Source of the DNA: Halosolutus amylolyticus
Lineage (GTDB): Archaea > Halobacteriota > Halobacteria > Halobacteriales > Natrialbaceae
Direction of reading: 5' to 3'
Length of the DNA stretch: 64,000 bases
Assembly (NCBI RefSeq): GCF_023566055.1
Contig: NZ_JALIQP010000001.1
Span: 496,001 to 560,000, forward strand
Part shown: positions 35,182 through 44,553 of the stretch, piece by piece
How positions within the stretch are numbered: the first letter of the stretch is position 1
Layout of the letters: every line of letters begins with the position of its first letter
Position numbers and translations under genes: made by a program
The notes under the pieces: model-generated
What the model was told of the DNA's origin: nothing
Database searches by the model: none
Seen by the model: only the letters and a program-made list of their open reading frames with translations

Positions 35182-35685
35182 ATGTTCGACGAGATCATGG
35201 AGAAGTTCGAAGGGTCGCCGAGCCAGCAGGCGGTCATCCGCCTGTTGCTCGAGCGGGGCTTCTCCGTCAACGACGACGGGCGCGTGGTATCCGGCGGCAT
35301 CGAGATTCCGAACACGGGAATCGCCCGGGAGATCGACGTCGATCGACGGGTCGTCGACTCGACGACCGACGCAATCCTCGAGGATCCCGAACTGCGGCGG
35401 ATCTTCCAGAACATCTCCCAGGTGCCGAGCCTGATGGACCTCGCACCGGTGCTCGACCTGACCGTGCTGTCGATCGCGGTCGACGACGCGGAACAGGAGG
35501 GGATCGTCTCCCAGGTTACCGGCACGCTCGCCGACAACGGCATCTCGATCCGCCAGACGATCAGCGAGGACCCCGAGTTCACCGACGAGCCGCGGCTCTA
35601 CCTCGTCACCGACGAGGACCTGCCCGGCGAGGTGATCACCCAGCTTCGGGACCTGGAGTTCGTCCGCAAGATCGAACTGCAGTGA
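35182..35685 (+). CDS. ACT-domain regulator of amino-acid metabolism (COG2150-type)
   Basis: A 167-residue protein: HTH-like N-terminal ~75 residues (SPSQQAVIRLLLERGFSVND) and a C-terminal ACT domain (~95-165, VLSIAVDDAEQEGIVSQVTGTLADNGISIRQ), the pattern of the archaeal COG2150 amino-acid regulators. It should bind an amino acid through ACT. The ATG at 35182 opens on MFDEIMEKFEGSPSQQ; the in-frame upstream extension is not conserved-looking. Confidence 0.85.
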   Translation: MFDEIMEKFEGSPSQQAVIRLLLERGFSVNDDGRVVSGGIEIPNTGIAREIDVDRRVVDSTTDAILEDPELRRIFQNISQVPSLMDLAPVLDLTVLSIAVDDAEQEGIVSQVTGTLADNGISIRQTISEDPEFTDEPRLYLVTDEDLPGEVITQLRDLEFVRKIELQ

Positions 35686-35720
35686 CGACTGGCTCGAGCA
35701 CCGCGGGGACCGATCGGCTC

Positions 35721-35802
35721 ATACGGACCGCTGGCACTGTGTACCGGCGCACCCGCGGCCCGCCATGCGGGTACGCCGGAACTGACTGACAGGAGTCCGT
35801 AT
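35721..35802 (+). repeat. Structured intergenic repeat, copy B
   Basis: An 82-bp element from ATACGGAC to GTCCGTAT (perfect 8-bp outer inverted repeat). Inner arms CCGGCGCACCCGC (35744-35756) and GCGGGTACGCCGG (35767-35779) pair over 13 positions with one mismatch. It is in the same orientation as copy A (22365-22445). Its last base is the first base of the stop codon (TCA on plus) of the minus-strand gene that follows. Confidence 0.75.
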
Positions 35803-36197
35803 CAGGCGTCGATCGCCACGTCGTGGTCCACGAGAACGGTCTCGAGCGCGCTCGTCAGCTCCTCGAACCGCTCGATCGACATCGGGTCCGTCGTCACCCA
35901 GACGCCGTGCTCGCCGCGGATGACCCGCGTCAGGTAGCCGTTCTCGAACAGTCGAATCGTCGCCCGGTAATCGCCGAGTTGCGTATTGCGGTAGGCCGAC
36001 TGGGAGCGAAAGCCGAGCCGTTCGTGGTCGGCGAAGCCGACGAGGTCTGCCGTCTGCTCCAGGTCAGAGCGGAGATACAGCTGTTCGATCGCGTCTTCGG
36101 TGAAGTACGTGATGCTTCGCAGTTCGTCGCCGACCGTCGTGCGACAGGTGCTACGGAGTTCGTCCGCGAACGCCGGATCGATCGCGTTACCGTCCAT
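35802..36197 (-). CDS. Small haloarchaeal protein, DUF7522-like
   Basis: A 131-residue soluble protein with an N-terminal helix and alternating strands (RSITYFTEDAIEQLYLRSDLEQ, ATIRLFENGYLTRVIRGEHGVWV) and a C-terminal helix. Similar to haloarchaeal DUF7522-type proteins (recalled name, uncertain); function unknown. The C-terminal stop overlaps the last base of repeat copy B. The ATG at 36197 precedes this conserved part, and the upstream open frame has no domain. Confidence 0.72.
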   Translation of the reverse strand: MDGNAIDPAFADELRSTCRTTVGDELRSITYFTEDAIEQLYLRSDLEQTADLVGFADHERLGFRSQSAYRNTQLGDYRATIRLFENGYLTRVIRGEHGVWVTTDPMSIERFEELTSALETVLVDHDVAIDA

Positions 36198-36338
36198 GCC
36201 AACAGAAACCACACCATCGCTAATAGCATCGGGGGTTCCGGGAGTACTCGCCACGGAGGATCGGCGGGACCGATGGGCTCTTTTCGCCGGCTGGAGTAGC
36301 GCCGCCATGGAGGATCCACGGGACGACGGGGTGAAACC

Positions 36339-36941
36339 GTGAGCGAGACCTACCGGACCGTCGCGGCGTCGGCGACCGCGCAGTTCGTCGTGCAGGGCTC
36401 GGAGTTCATCGGCCACGTCCATCCCGTCGACTCGGTCGCGGACGCGGAGGCGTTCGTCGACGCCATCGCGGCGGAGTACGACGACGCCACGCACAACGTC
36501 CCGGCCTACCGGGTCCGGGTCGACGGCGACATGCTCCGGGAGTACTCGAGCGACGCGGGCGAACCGACCGGCTCCGCCGGGAAGCCGGCGCTGAACGTGC
36601 TCACCCAGCAGGAGATCGAGAACTGCGCGGTCGTCGTCACGCGCTACTACGGCGGGACGAACCTCGGCGTCGGCGGCCTCGTCAGGGCCTACTCCCGGGC
36701 GGTCAAGGAGGCCGTCGAGGCGGCCGGCGTCGTCGAGGAGCGCCCGCACGAGCGCGTCTCGATCACCGTCGCGTACGACGACTCCGGGACTGTGCGGAGT
36801 ATCCTGGAGAGCGAGGGCTACGAGTTCGAGGCCGAGTACGAGGCCGAGGTGTTCTTCGACGTGCGCGTCCCGGTCGCGGCGGCCGACGACCTCCGCGATC
36901 GGCTTCGCAGCGCGACGAGCGGCCGGGTCGACCTCGAGTGA
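36339..36941 (+). CDS. YigZ/IMPACT family protein
   Basis: A 200-residue protein of the UPF0029/IMPACT family. The N-terminal half has the family signature SDAGEPTGSAGKPALNVL (~68-85) and VVVTRYYGGTNLGVGGLVRAY (~95-115). The C-terminal ~65 residues fit DUF1949. Starts at GTG 36339. Role in bacteria/archaea is not settled; the eukaryotic relative is linked to translation control. Confidence 0.9.
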   Translation: MSETYRTVAASATAQFVVQGSEFIGHVHPVDSVADAEAFVDAIAAEYDDATHNVPAYRVRVDGDMLREYSSDAGEPTGSAGKPALNVLTQQEIENCAVVVTRYYGGTNLGVGGLVRAYSRAVKEAVEAAGVVEERPHERVSITVAYDDSGTVRSILESEGYEFEAEYEAEVFFDVRVPVAAADDLRDRLRSATSGRVDLE

Positions 36942-36944
36942 GCG

Positions 36945-37841
36945 TCAACCCGACGCGACCCCGCGGGAATCGACGTTCGAGAGCCGACGTTCGATCGTCT
37001 CGAGCGCCGCCTCCGGGTCCGCCAGTTCCTCCCGGTCGAACCGGACGTCGAACAGGCCCCGATCGAGGACGAGTTCCCCCTCGCGGAGCCGAACCCGATC
37101 GATCGTCTCCCACGGGACCAGCGAGCGGGTGTACGGCCGTCGTTTGACGAGGCCGGCGTCGTGAACGCGGATCTCGGTGGTGGATCCCGCACCGACCTGC
37201 CAGCGTCCCTCCTCGACGGCGCTGATCACCCAGAACACGGCAACGAACAGCCAGCCACCGGCGAGTACCCAGTCACCGCTGAAAGCGTTTCCGACGGCCA
37301 GAAAGAGAAACAGCGCGATTATCGCGGCGTCGAGTTTGTGCGCGTTCGGCGGCGTCCATCGCCACGCCGCGATCGGTTCGTCGGCCGTGACGCGCTCGAC
37401 GTACCGGGACTGGGCCACTCTCGCGAGGACGTAGCCCGTGAGCGAGAGGGCGGCTGCCGTCCCGAGCGCGACGGTGGCGGCCGCGTCACCGATCGGCCCC
37501 CACCACGAGGCCGCGACGAGCGCGCCGAACGGTAGTACGGGCAGGATCGGGAGGAAACGGCGTCGCGCGGTTCGACCGAGTCGCGCCGGAAGCACGCGGT
37601 CGCGGCTCGCGATGACAGCGCCGAGGACCGCTCCGAACAGGAGTCCGCCCACGTACGTGCTCGCGAGGACGGTCACCGACGGGGGACGCGGACCGATCGG
37701 GGTCGACGCGAGGAGCGTGATCGACACGACTCCGGCGAAGAGCAGGCCACCGTAGAGAGCGGCGGCGAATCGAAGCACCCGGTCCGGGTCGTCGGATTCG
37801 TCGGGATCGGCGATCGACGGCGCGTCGGTCTGCGCTGGCAC
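36945..37841 (-). CDS. Membrane protein with C-terminal PH-like domain
   Basis: A 298-residue protein with GTG start. Residues ~20-200 contain about five or six membrane spans (FAAALYGGLLFAGVVSITLL and others). The last ~75 residues (TTEIRVHDAGLVKRRPYTRSLVPWETIDRVRLREG) have the bacterial PH-domain (bPH/DUF2244-like) strand pattern and are cytosolic. Function unknown. A TTG at 37889 is possible but less likely. Confidence 0.75.
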   Translation of the reverse strand: MPAQTDAPSIADPDESDDPDRVLRFAAALYGGLLFAGVVSITLLASTPIGPRPPSVTVLASTYVGGLLFGAVLGAVIASRDRVLPARLGRTARRRFLPILPVLPFGALVAASWWGPIGDAAATVALGTAAALSLTGYVLARVAQSRYVERVTADEPIAAWRWTPPNAHKLDAAIIALFLFLAVGNAFSGDWVLAGGWLFVAVFWVISAVEEGRWQVGAGSTTEIRVHDAGLVKRRPYTRSLVPWETIDRVRLREGELVLDRGLFDVRFDREELADPEAALETIERRLSNVDSRGVASG

Positions 37842-37895
37842 AGATGTCCGTACGCTGACGGGTGCGAAAAGGATACCGGACGGCCGCAACCGAGG

Positions 37896-40631
37896 TCAGG
37901 CGTCTCCCGGAACCGCCGTCCCGACGTCGGCACCGTTGGCCACGCGTCGGTTACGGGTGGAGAAGCCAACGAGGATCGCCAGGCCGGCGGCCCGGAGCGG
38001 GGCCGTGATCAGGGTGATCGTCAGGGCCGAGGGGATGCCGGCCAGCGCGAGGACGGCCTCGACGAGGAGCAGGGGGATCTCCGGCACCATCAGCAGGATC
38101 GAGGCGATCGAGTACGCGATCCGTTCCCTTCCCGAGACGGACGCGTACTGATAGCCGATGATCGTCACGCCCAGCGCGTAGACGCCGAGGAACATCCCGA
38201 GCACGGGGATCACGACTTCCGGGATGAAGAATCCGACGTCGGCGACGTCGCCCGGTCTGATGACCTCGCCGTCACGGAGCAGGAGGATGCCCGGCGAGAA
38301 GACGAACGCGAACGGCACCAGGATCTTGTTCAGCGAGAGCAGGAACGCGATCGACGCGGTCTTGAGTTCCTCGGCCTTGGCGACGCCCGCGCCGGCGAAG
38401 GCGGCGACGGCGACCGGCGGCGTGACGTCCGCCATCAGCCCGAAGTAGAGCACGAAGAGGTGCGCGGCGAGGGCCGCGATACCGGCGTCGCGAAGCGGGG
38501 TCTCGAGCATCGCGATCAGGATGATGTACATGGCGGTCGTCGGCATCCCCATCCCGAAGATGATCGAGGCGACGCCCGTCAGCGAGAGCAGGACCAGCAT
38601 CGAACCACCGCTGACAGTGTCGATGAGCGCCGCGAGGTTCGGCCCGAGTCCGGTGACGCTGATGACCCCCGGCACGACGCCGGCGGCGGCGACGGCGACG
38701 ACGACCGTCGTCGCGGTTCGTGCGCCGGAGTCCATGGACTGCAGAATGAACGAGAGGAACCGGTAGGCCGTGTTGTCCGCCGCCTGCGGCCGGCCGATCG
38801 CCGACGCGGTTCGCCGGGCGCTTTCGTCGACGTCGTCGTCGAACTCGAGCAGGGACCCGTCCGAATCGGGACGGACCAGCAGGAACGCGGCGCTGACGAG
38901 GATCACGATCGTGCCGAGGTCCGCGGCCGCGGCGGACGCGGCGGCCCCGATCGAGTACGCCTCGGTCGCCACGTCGGCACCGACCGCCGATCGGATCGCG
39001 CCCGCGAGGCCGGTCCCGGCGACCGCGTAGGCCCCGATCTGAGCGAGGAAGACGGCGGCGATCGTCCCGAGCAGGGGGACGCGGGTGTGCTCGTCGTAAG
39101 CCGCGACGAGCGCGATCAGCGCGACGATAGCGACGATCGTGTACCAGCCCGACCGGCCGATCGAGAGGCGAGCGACGATGAGGTAGTACAGCAGGAGGAC
39201 GATCGGGACCAGATAGAACCAGCCCTCGCGGAAGCGAGCGCGAAGGTCGGGAAGTTGGTCCCGCGGAAGGCCGCCGATGCCGCCCCGGACAGCCTCGAAG
39301 TGGACCATAATCCACATTCCGAAGAAGAACGCGATCGCGGGCAGGGTGGCGGCGACGATGACGTCGCCGTAGGGAATCCCGAGGAACTCGACGATCAGGA
39401 ACGCGGCGGCACCCATCACCGGCGGGAGCATCTGGCCGCCCGAGGAGGCCGACGACTCGACCGCACCGGAGAACTCGGGCGTGTAGCCCGAGCGCTTCAT
39501 CAGCGGAATCGTGAACGCGCCGGTCGTGACGGTGTTGGCGATCGACGACCCCGAGAGCATCCCCATGAAGCCGCTCGAGACGACGCTCGCCTTGGCGGGA
39601 CCGCCTTTCTTCGTCCCGGTCAGCGAGTACGCGAGGTCGATGAACCACTTGCCCGCGCCGCTCATCTCGAGGAACGCCCCGAAGAGGATGAAAATGTAAA
39701 TGAACCGGACGCTGACGGTGACAGGCGTGCTCATGACCCCCGCCTCGACCGTGTACCAGAGGTTGAAGACGATGCTCCCCCAGGTGGCCTCCTGGATCGC
39801 CAGCGCGCCGATCACCGAATCGCGGGGAACGAAGTAGCCCCACCGTGCGTAGACGATGAAGAACGCGACCAGCGACATGAGCAGCGGACCGAGCGTTCGG
39901 CGGGTCGCCTCGAGCACCAGCAGAATGCCGAGGACGCCGAGCAAGAAGGCGTAGGAGATCTCGTCGAGCGGAATGCCGATCGCGGCGAGCGCCATCACGA
40001 TCGGCTCTAAGAACGGATAGACCTCCTGGATCGGCCGCGCCGCCTGGATCCCGAAGAGGGGAATACTCTGGATCTCCTCTCTGAATTCGGTCACGATGTA
40101 GAGCGGCGGCAGGAGCGAGAGGACGATCAGGACGGCGTCGACGGGCGTGACGCGGCTGAGTTCGCGATCGACGAACGCCCAGCGGACGCCGTCGCCGAGC
40201 CGTCCGACGACCCGCGTCGCGGCGCTGTCCGGCCCGAACCGCCGGCGAACGGTGGGTTCGATCGCGCCGAGTCGGCGGGCAATGAACCCGTCGCCTCGGG
40301 TTCCCGGAAACAGCAGGAACGCGAGAACCAGCGCGAACGTCACGTGGATCGCGTTGACCTGCAGTTGCTGGAGCTGCACGGGTTCGATCTCTCCGACGAT
40401 CGGCAACGGCAGCCCCAGCGAGGGGCCGACCTCGCCGACGATCGGGAGCGTCGCCCCGAACGTCCGGCCGCGGGCAGCGAGCCACAGCTGGAACGCCGAG
40501 AAGGCGATCGCGACCAGGGCGACGAGAACGGCCGTCGATCCGCCGTGCGTCCGGCGACGTTCGACCTCCTGGAGAATTTCTTCCTGTTCTTCGTCCGAGA
40601 GTGTGTCCGTATCGGGCGTGTCTACGCTCAT
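37896..40631 (-). CDS. TRAP transporter fused permease (DctQM-type)
   Basis: A 911-residue membrane protein combining a 4-span DctQ-like part (residues ~30-210) with a ~12-span DctM part. Family marks include GAFTIPLMKRSGYTPEFSGAVESSASSGGQMLPPVMGAAAF (~390-430) and TTAMYIILIAML. It works with the TAXI binding protein at 41219 and the DUF1850 protein between them. The order on this strand (binding protein, DUF1850, permease) is the usual TAXI-TRAP order. Substrate unknown; TAXI systems often carry dicarboxylates or related acids. Confidence 0.92.
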   Translation of the reverse strand: MSVDTPDTDTLSDEEQEEILQEVERRRTHGGSTAVLVALVAIAFSAFQLWLAARGRTFGATLPIVGEVGPSLGLPLPIVGEIEPVQLQQLQVNAIHVTFALVLAFLLFPGTRGDGFIARRLGAIEPTVRRRFGPDSAATRVVGRLGDGVRWAFVDRELSRVTPVDAVLIVLSLLPPLYIVTEFREEIQSIPLFGIQAARPIQEVYPFLEPIVMALAAIGIPLDEISYAFLLGVLGILLVLEATRRTLGPLLMSLVAFFIVYARWGYFVPRDSVIGALAIQEATWGSIVFNLWYTVEAGVMSTPVTVSVRFIYIFILFGAFLEMSGAGKWFIDLAYSLTGTKKGGPAKASVVSSGFMGMLSGSSIANTVTTGAFTIPLMKRSGYTPEFSGAVESSASSGGQMLPPVMGAAAFLIVEFLGIPYGDVIVAATLPAIAFFFGMWIMVHFEAVRGGIGGLPRDQLPDLRARFREGWFYLVPIVLLLYYLIVARLSIGRSGWYTIVAIVALIALVAAYDEHTRVPLLGTIAAVFLAQIGAYAVAGTGLAGAIRSAVGADVATEAYSIGAAASAAAADLGTIVILVSAAFLLVRPDSDGSLLEFDDDVDESARRTASAIGRPQAADNTAYRFLSFILQSMDSGARTATTVVVAVAAAGVVPGVISVTGLGPNLAALIDTVSGGSMLVLLSLTGVASIIFGMGMPTTAMYIILIAMLETPLRDAGIAALAAHLFVLYFGLMADVTPPVAVAAFAGAGVAKAEELKTASIAFLLSLNKILVPFAFVFSPGILLLRDGEVIRPGDVADVGFFIPEVVIPVLGMFLGVYALGVTIIGYQYASVSGRERIAYSIASILLMVPEIPLLLVEAVLALAGIPSALTITLITAPLRAAGLAILVGFSTRNRRVANGADVGTAVPGDA

Positions 40632-40636
40632 GGCTG

Positions 40637-41191
40637 TCAGGAGTGAATAGCAGTCGACTTCGCGTGTATCGGCTCGGACCGATGGTCGATCGAGAGCAGG
40701 TCCGAGAGCCGATCGGTCGGGCCCCGCTCGGTCACCGAGATAGTCACTGACCCGTCAGTGAGCGCGACCAGATCGTAGCGGTCGTCGCCGACGACGAGTT
40801 CGTGACCGGGGATCGGTCTCGGCGCGACGGTGAATTGGTCGTACGATTCGTTCAGCGGGAGCACGAACCCCTCGTCGGTCCGCTCGATCGGCGCGTCGGA
40901 CGGCAGTCCGGCCCCGTGAGAGTGGAAGATCATCCGGTCCATTCGAAGCTCCGTCCCGTCGACGACGTAGATGTCCTCGACCGTCGTCTTCTCCACGCTG
41001 TGAGTATAGCGGAGCGTCACTTCGGTGCGGTTCTCGATCGGCCGTTCGAGCAGTCGGTCCCCCGACTCGGCGTCGGCGACGACGAGGGTTCGATCCGCCG
41101 ACGCGGTCGCGACCGCGGCCGCCGCGGCTGCCGTTGCTACCAGAAGGGCCAGCACGGCGACGACGAGCTGCCGGCGAGATGGTCGGAACAC
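40637..41191 (-). CDS. DUF1850 protein of a TAXI-TRAP locus
   Basis: A 184-residue protein with an N-terminal signal/anchor (residues ~10-32) and a DUF1850 domain with YTHSVEKTTVEDIYVVDG (~61-78). DUF1850 is regularly found next to TAXI-TRAP genes; a role in assembly or substrate handling has been suggested but I know of no proof. It lies 27 bp after the binding-protein gene and 5 bp before the permease gene. Confidence 0.88.
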   Translation of the reverse strand: MFRPSRRQLVVAVLALLVATAAAAAAVATASADRTLVVADAESGDRLLERPIENRTEVTLRYTHSVEKTTVEDIYVVDGTELRMDRMIFHSHGAGLPSDAPIERTDEGFVLPLNESYDQFTVAPRPIPGHELVVGDDRYDLVALTDGSVTISVTERGPTDRLSDLLSIDHRSEPIHAKSTAIHS

Positions 41192-41218
41192 GATCCAGAA
41201 GGTGGACTGGTCCGGGGG

Positions 41219-42208
41219 TTAGTTGAAGTACGCGTCCGCACCCGGGTGCAGGTCGATCGGCATGCCGTCCTGTGCCGAGTCGACGTCGATGAAGTCCGCC
41301 TTCTGGGTGATGTCGCCGGTGTTCTCGAAGATGGCTTCGGTCACTGCCTCGACGACGCCATCGTCGACGCCGTCGTGCGTGGCGATCATCGCCTGGACGG
41401 AGACGGTCTCGACGTCCTCGTCGACGCCGTCGTAGGTACCGGACGGGATCGTGTCGTCGGCGAACCACTCGGCGTCGCCCTTGATGTCCTCGCGAATGTC
41501 ACCGGAGACTTCGACCATGGAGATGTCCGACGTCGTCGCGAGTTCGTCGATGGAACCGACCGGCCAGCCGCCGACGACGAAGGCCGCGTCGACGTCGCCG
41601 TCGCGGATCTGGTCGGCCGCCGTCGCGAAGTCGGCGGTCTGTTCGTCGAAGTCACCTTCCTCGATACCGGCCGAGGAGAGGATCTGCAGGGCGTTGACCT
41701 GCGTCCCGCTGCCGGCGTCGCCGGTGTTGACCGTCGCGCCCTCGAGGTCCTCGACGCTCTCGATGCCCGAATCGGCCTGGGTGATGACGTGGATCGTCTC
41801 GGGGTACAGCGTCGCGACGCCCCGGATGTTCTCCATCGCGTTCCCTTCGAAGTCTTCGAGGCCGGTTCCGTTGACCGCGAAGTACGCGATGTCGTTCTGG
41901 ATCATCGCGAAGTCGGCCTCCTCGCGGGTGAGACTGCCGACGTTCGCGACGCTCGCGCCCGTCGACTGCACCTGCAGGCTGTACTCCGTGTTGTCCTCGA
42001 CGATGGTCTTGAAGTTGTTCGACAGCGGGTAGTACGTGCCGCCGGTTCCGCCGGCGTGCCACGAGAGGGTCTCGCCACTGCCGGAACCTCCGTTATCGTC
42101 GTCTTCGTCCTCGTCCTCGGCGTCCTCACCGATACAACCGGCCAGACCGGCGATTCCAGCAGCCCCACTCAGCGCAACGAACTGGCGCCTCTTGATATGA
42201 CGAACCAT
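41219..42208 (-). CDS. TAXI-family TRAP transporter solute-binding protein
   Basis: A 329-residue lipoprotein: RR at 7-8 and lipobox GLAGC with Cys25. A short acidic linker leads to a TAXI-type binding domain with the signature SWHAGGTGGTYYPLSNNFKT (~49-68) and YFAVNGTGLEDFEGNAMENIRGVATLYPETIHVI (~120-155). It should hold the solute outside the membrane and give it to the permease. TATA-like box at 42230-42239 sits ~25 bp upstream. Confidence 0.92.
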   Translation of the reverse strand: MVRHIKRRQFVALSGAAGIAGLAGCIGEDAEDEDEDDDNGGSGSGETLSWHAGGTGGTYYPLSNNFKTIVEDNTEYSLQVQSTGASVANVGSLTREEADFAMIQNDIAYFAVNGTGLEDFEGNAMENIRGVATLYPETIHVITQADSGIESVEDLEGATVNTGDAGSGTQVNALQILSSAGIEEGDFDEQTADFATAADQIRDGDVDAAFVVGGWPVGSIDELATTSDISMVEVSGDIREDIKGDAEWFADDTIPSGTYDGVDEDVETVSVQAMIATHDGVDDGVVEAVTEAIFENTGDITQKADFIDVDSAQDGMPIDLHPGADAYFN

Positions 42209-42229
42209 GCCTGCACTATACTGCCCAAC

Positions 42230-42239
42230 TTATTAATAG
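42230..42239 (-). promoter_or_regulatory. TATA-like box of the TAXI operon
   Basis: Minus-strand reading ACTATTAATAA lies 22-31 bp before the ATG at 42208; the AT-rich stretch is distinct in a GC-rich context. Confidence 0.6.
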
Positions 42240-42337
42240 TCCTTCGATCTTCAATCGCGTTCGGAAATTTCCTGACATATGTGTAAAAAATACGAACCAG
42301 AAATATCAATTATATGTTATTATGGGCAGAGGACGAT

Positions 42338-42349
42338 CGCCGTACGGCG
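42338..42349. promoter_or_regulatory. Perfect 12-bp palindrome in the divergent TAXI / S9 peptidase intergenic region
   Basis: CGCCGTACGGCG is a perfect palindrome ~90 bp before the S9 peptidase ATG, in the 219-bp region between the divergent TAXI operon and peptidase gene. It could be an operator; binding protein unknown. Confidence 0.4.
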
Positions 42350-42396
42350 GATACGATCGTCAGGCAGTTCGGCACGTCCCACGACTCGGACGGCAG

Positions 42397-42403
42397 AATA
42401 ATT
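42397..42403 (+). promoter_or_regulatory. TATA-like box of the S9 peptidase gene
   Basis: AATAATT lies ~28 bp before the ATG at 42428. Confidence 0.5.
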
Positions 42404-42427
42404 CGTCGTGCGACACAGAGTGGGCGT

Positions 42428-44512
42428 ATGGACCGAATCCAGGCGGCTGACTACCACGACATTGCCCGCGTCGCGGATCCACGGCTCTCCCCCGACGACG
42501 AACGAGTCGCGTTCGTCCGCACTCTCCCCGACGACGACGAAACGCACGAGGCAACGATCGACGTCGTCCCCCTCGGCGGCGACGAACCCAGACAGTTCAC
42601 CGCGAGCGAGGGGGTCGATAGCCACCCGCGCTGGCACCCCGACGGCGACTGGCTCGCGTTCGCGAGCACCCGCGGCGAGGAGAACGATCGCCAGCAGCTC
42701 TACCTGCTCCCCACCGACGGCGGCGAGGCGCGACAGGTCACGGCCGTCGTCGGGGGCATCGGAGACCTCGCGTGGAGTCCGGACGGCTCCCGGCTGCTGT
42801 TCACCCAGGCGGTAACGGCAGACGATCGGGAGGCCGGACGCGACCGCGCGGTCGATCCCGAGTTCGAGCGCGAGGAACCCGATCCGCGCGTGATCGATCG
42901 ACTGGTCTACCGCGCCGACACGGAGTACTTCGACGGCCGCCGCAGTCACGTCTACACCATAGACGTCGAATCGGCGCTCGACGGCGACGTCGCGACCGAT
43001 CCCGAGGACGCCGCCGTGACGCGGCTCACAGACGGCGACGCCGACCACGTCGCGCCCGCCTGGGGCGACGGCGAGACCGTCTACTACGCGAGCAAGGCCG
43101 GCGATCGCCCCGACGACTCGATCAGGTACGACCTGTACGCGCACGACATAGAGAGCGGGACGGCCGAACCGGTCACGCAGACGACGGGGATGCTGGGCCC
43201 CGGATCGATCGACGCGACCGCGGACGGCCGCGTGGCCTACCTGTACACGCCAGAAGAGAAGTTTACCCTCCGCCAAACCGAGATCGCCGTCTACGACCGC
43301 GATCGCGGCGAGGAAGTGGTGCCGACCGAGCCGCTGGACAGGACGTTCGGCTACAACGGCAGCTTCGAGTGGGGGCCCGACGAGGAACTGCTCTACTTCA
43401 GCACGCCGGACGAGGGCTCGAAGGTCGTCCACGCGGTCCCCGGCGACGCGAGCGCCGACCCGACGACCGTATACGGCGACGGCATCACTGTCGAAGGCTT
43501 CTCGGTCGGCCGGAACGCGATCGCGTACGTCCAGAGCGAGTGGGATCATCCCGGCGACGTCTTCGCCACGACCCGCGGGGGCAACGAGGCGACCCGGCTG
43601 AGCCGCGTCAACGACGACTACCTCACCGATCGGGCGGTCGCCCAGCCGGAGGAGGTGCGGTTCGAGAACGACGGGACGGAGATCCAGGGCTGGCTCCTCA
43701 GACCGCCCGAGTTCGATCCCGACGAGACGTACCCGCTCGTCGTCGAGATCCACGGCGGGCCACACGCCCAGTGGACGACCGCAGGGACGATGTGGCACGA
43801 GTTCCAGACCCTCGCCGCGCGGGGCTACGTCGTCTTCTGGTGTAATCCGCGCGGCTCGACGGGCTACGGCGAGGACCACGCGATGGCGATCGAACGCGAC
43901 TGGGGCGCGGTGACGCTCTCGGACGTCCTCGCGGGCGTCGACGCCGTCTGCGAGCGCGAGTACGTCGACACGGACGAGCAGTTCGTCACCGGCGGAAGCT
44001 TCGGCGGCTTCATGACCGCGTGGGCGGTCACGCAGACCGATCGGTTCCGGGCGGCCGTCGCCCAGCGCGGCGTCTACGATCTCACGGGCTTTTACGGCTC
44101 GACGGACGCGTTCAAGCTCGTCGAGGGCGATTTCGGCACGACGCCGTGGGACGAGCCCCAGTTCCTCTGGGAGCGCTCGCCCGTCGCACGCGTCCCGGAG
44201 GTCGACACCCCGACGCTCGTCGTCCACTCGGATCGGGACTACCGGACGCCCGCGAACACCGCCGAACTGTTCTACCTCGGACTGCAGAAACACGGCGTCG
44301 AGACCCGCATGGTGCGCTACCCCCGCGAGGGTCACGAACTGTCGCGGTCCGGCGAACCGGCCCACGTCGTCGATCGCATCGAACGCATCGCCCGCTGGTT
44401 CGACGGCTACTCCGACCACCACGACGCGCCGCCCGCGCTCGAACGCGATCGGAACGACGGTCTCTCGAGCGGGGACGACGCCGACGCGGACCAGGGCGAG
44501 GACAGGACGTAA
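42428..44512 (+). CDS. S9 family peptidase (acylaminoacyl/oligopeptidase type)
   Basis: A 694-residue cytosolic serine peptidase. The first ~430 residues repeat propeller motifs (RWHPDGDWLAFAST, AWSPDGSRLLFTQ). The C-terminal alpha/beta-hydrolase domain has the nucleophile Ser524 in GGSFGGF, Asp604 in SDRDYRTP and His636 in GHELSRSG, giving a full triad. The first ~30 residues upstream in the open frame (from 42314) are not conserved-looking; the ATG at 42428 starts the propeller domain (MDRIQAADYHD). Acidic tail after the catalytic domain. Confidence 0.9.
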   Translation: MDRIQAADYHDIARVADPRLSPDDERVAFVRTLPDDDETHEATIDVVPLGGDEPRQFTASEGVDSHPRWHPDGDWLAFASTRGEENDRQQLYLLPTDGGEARQVTAVVGGIGDLAWSPDGSRLLFTQAVTADDREAGRDRAVDPEFEREEPDPRVIDRLVYRADTEYFDGRRSHVYTIDVESALDGDVATDPEDAAVTRLTDGDADHVAPAWGDGETVYYASKAGDRPDDSIRYDLYAHDIESGTAEPVTQTTGMLGPGSIDATADGRVAYLYTPEEKFTLRQTEIAVYDRDRGEEVVPTEPLDRTFGYNGSFEWGPDEELLYFSTPDEGSKVVHAVPGDASADPTTVYGDGITVEGFSVGRNAIAYVQSEWDHPGDVFATTRGGNEATRLSRVNDDYLTDRAVAQPEEVRFENDGTEIQGWLLRPPEFDPDETYPLVVEIHGGPHAQWTTAGTMWHEFQTLAARGYVVFWCNPRGSTGYGEDHAMAIERDWGAVTLSDVLAGVDAVCEREYVDTDEQFVTGGSFGGFMTAWAVTQTDRFRAAVAQRGVYDLTGFYGSTDAFKLVEGDFGTTPWDEPQFLWERSPVARVPEVDTPTLVVHSDRDYRTPANTAELFYLGLQKHGVETRMVRYPREGHELSRSGEPAHVVDRIERIARWFDGYSDHHDAPPALERDRNDGLSSGDDADADQGEDRT

Positions 44513-44553
44513 GTGATCCCCCTACCCGATCGGCCGAGAACCGCGACGCCGGC

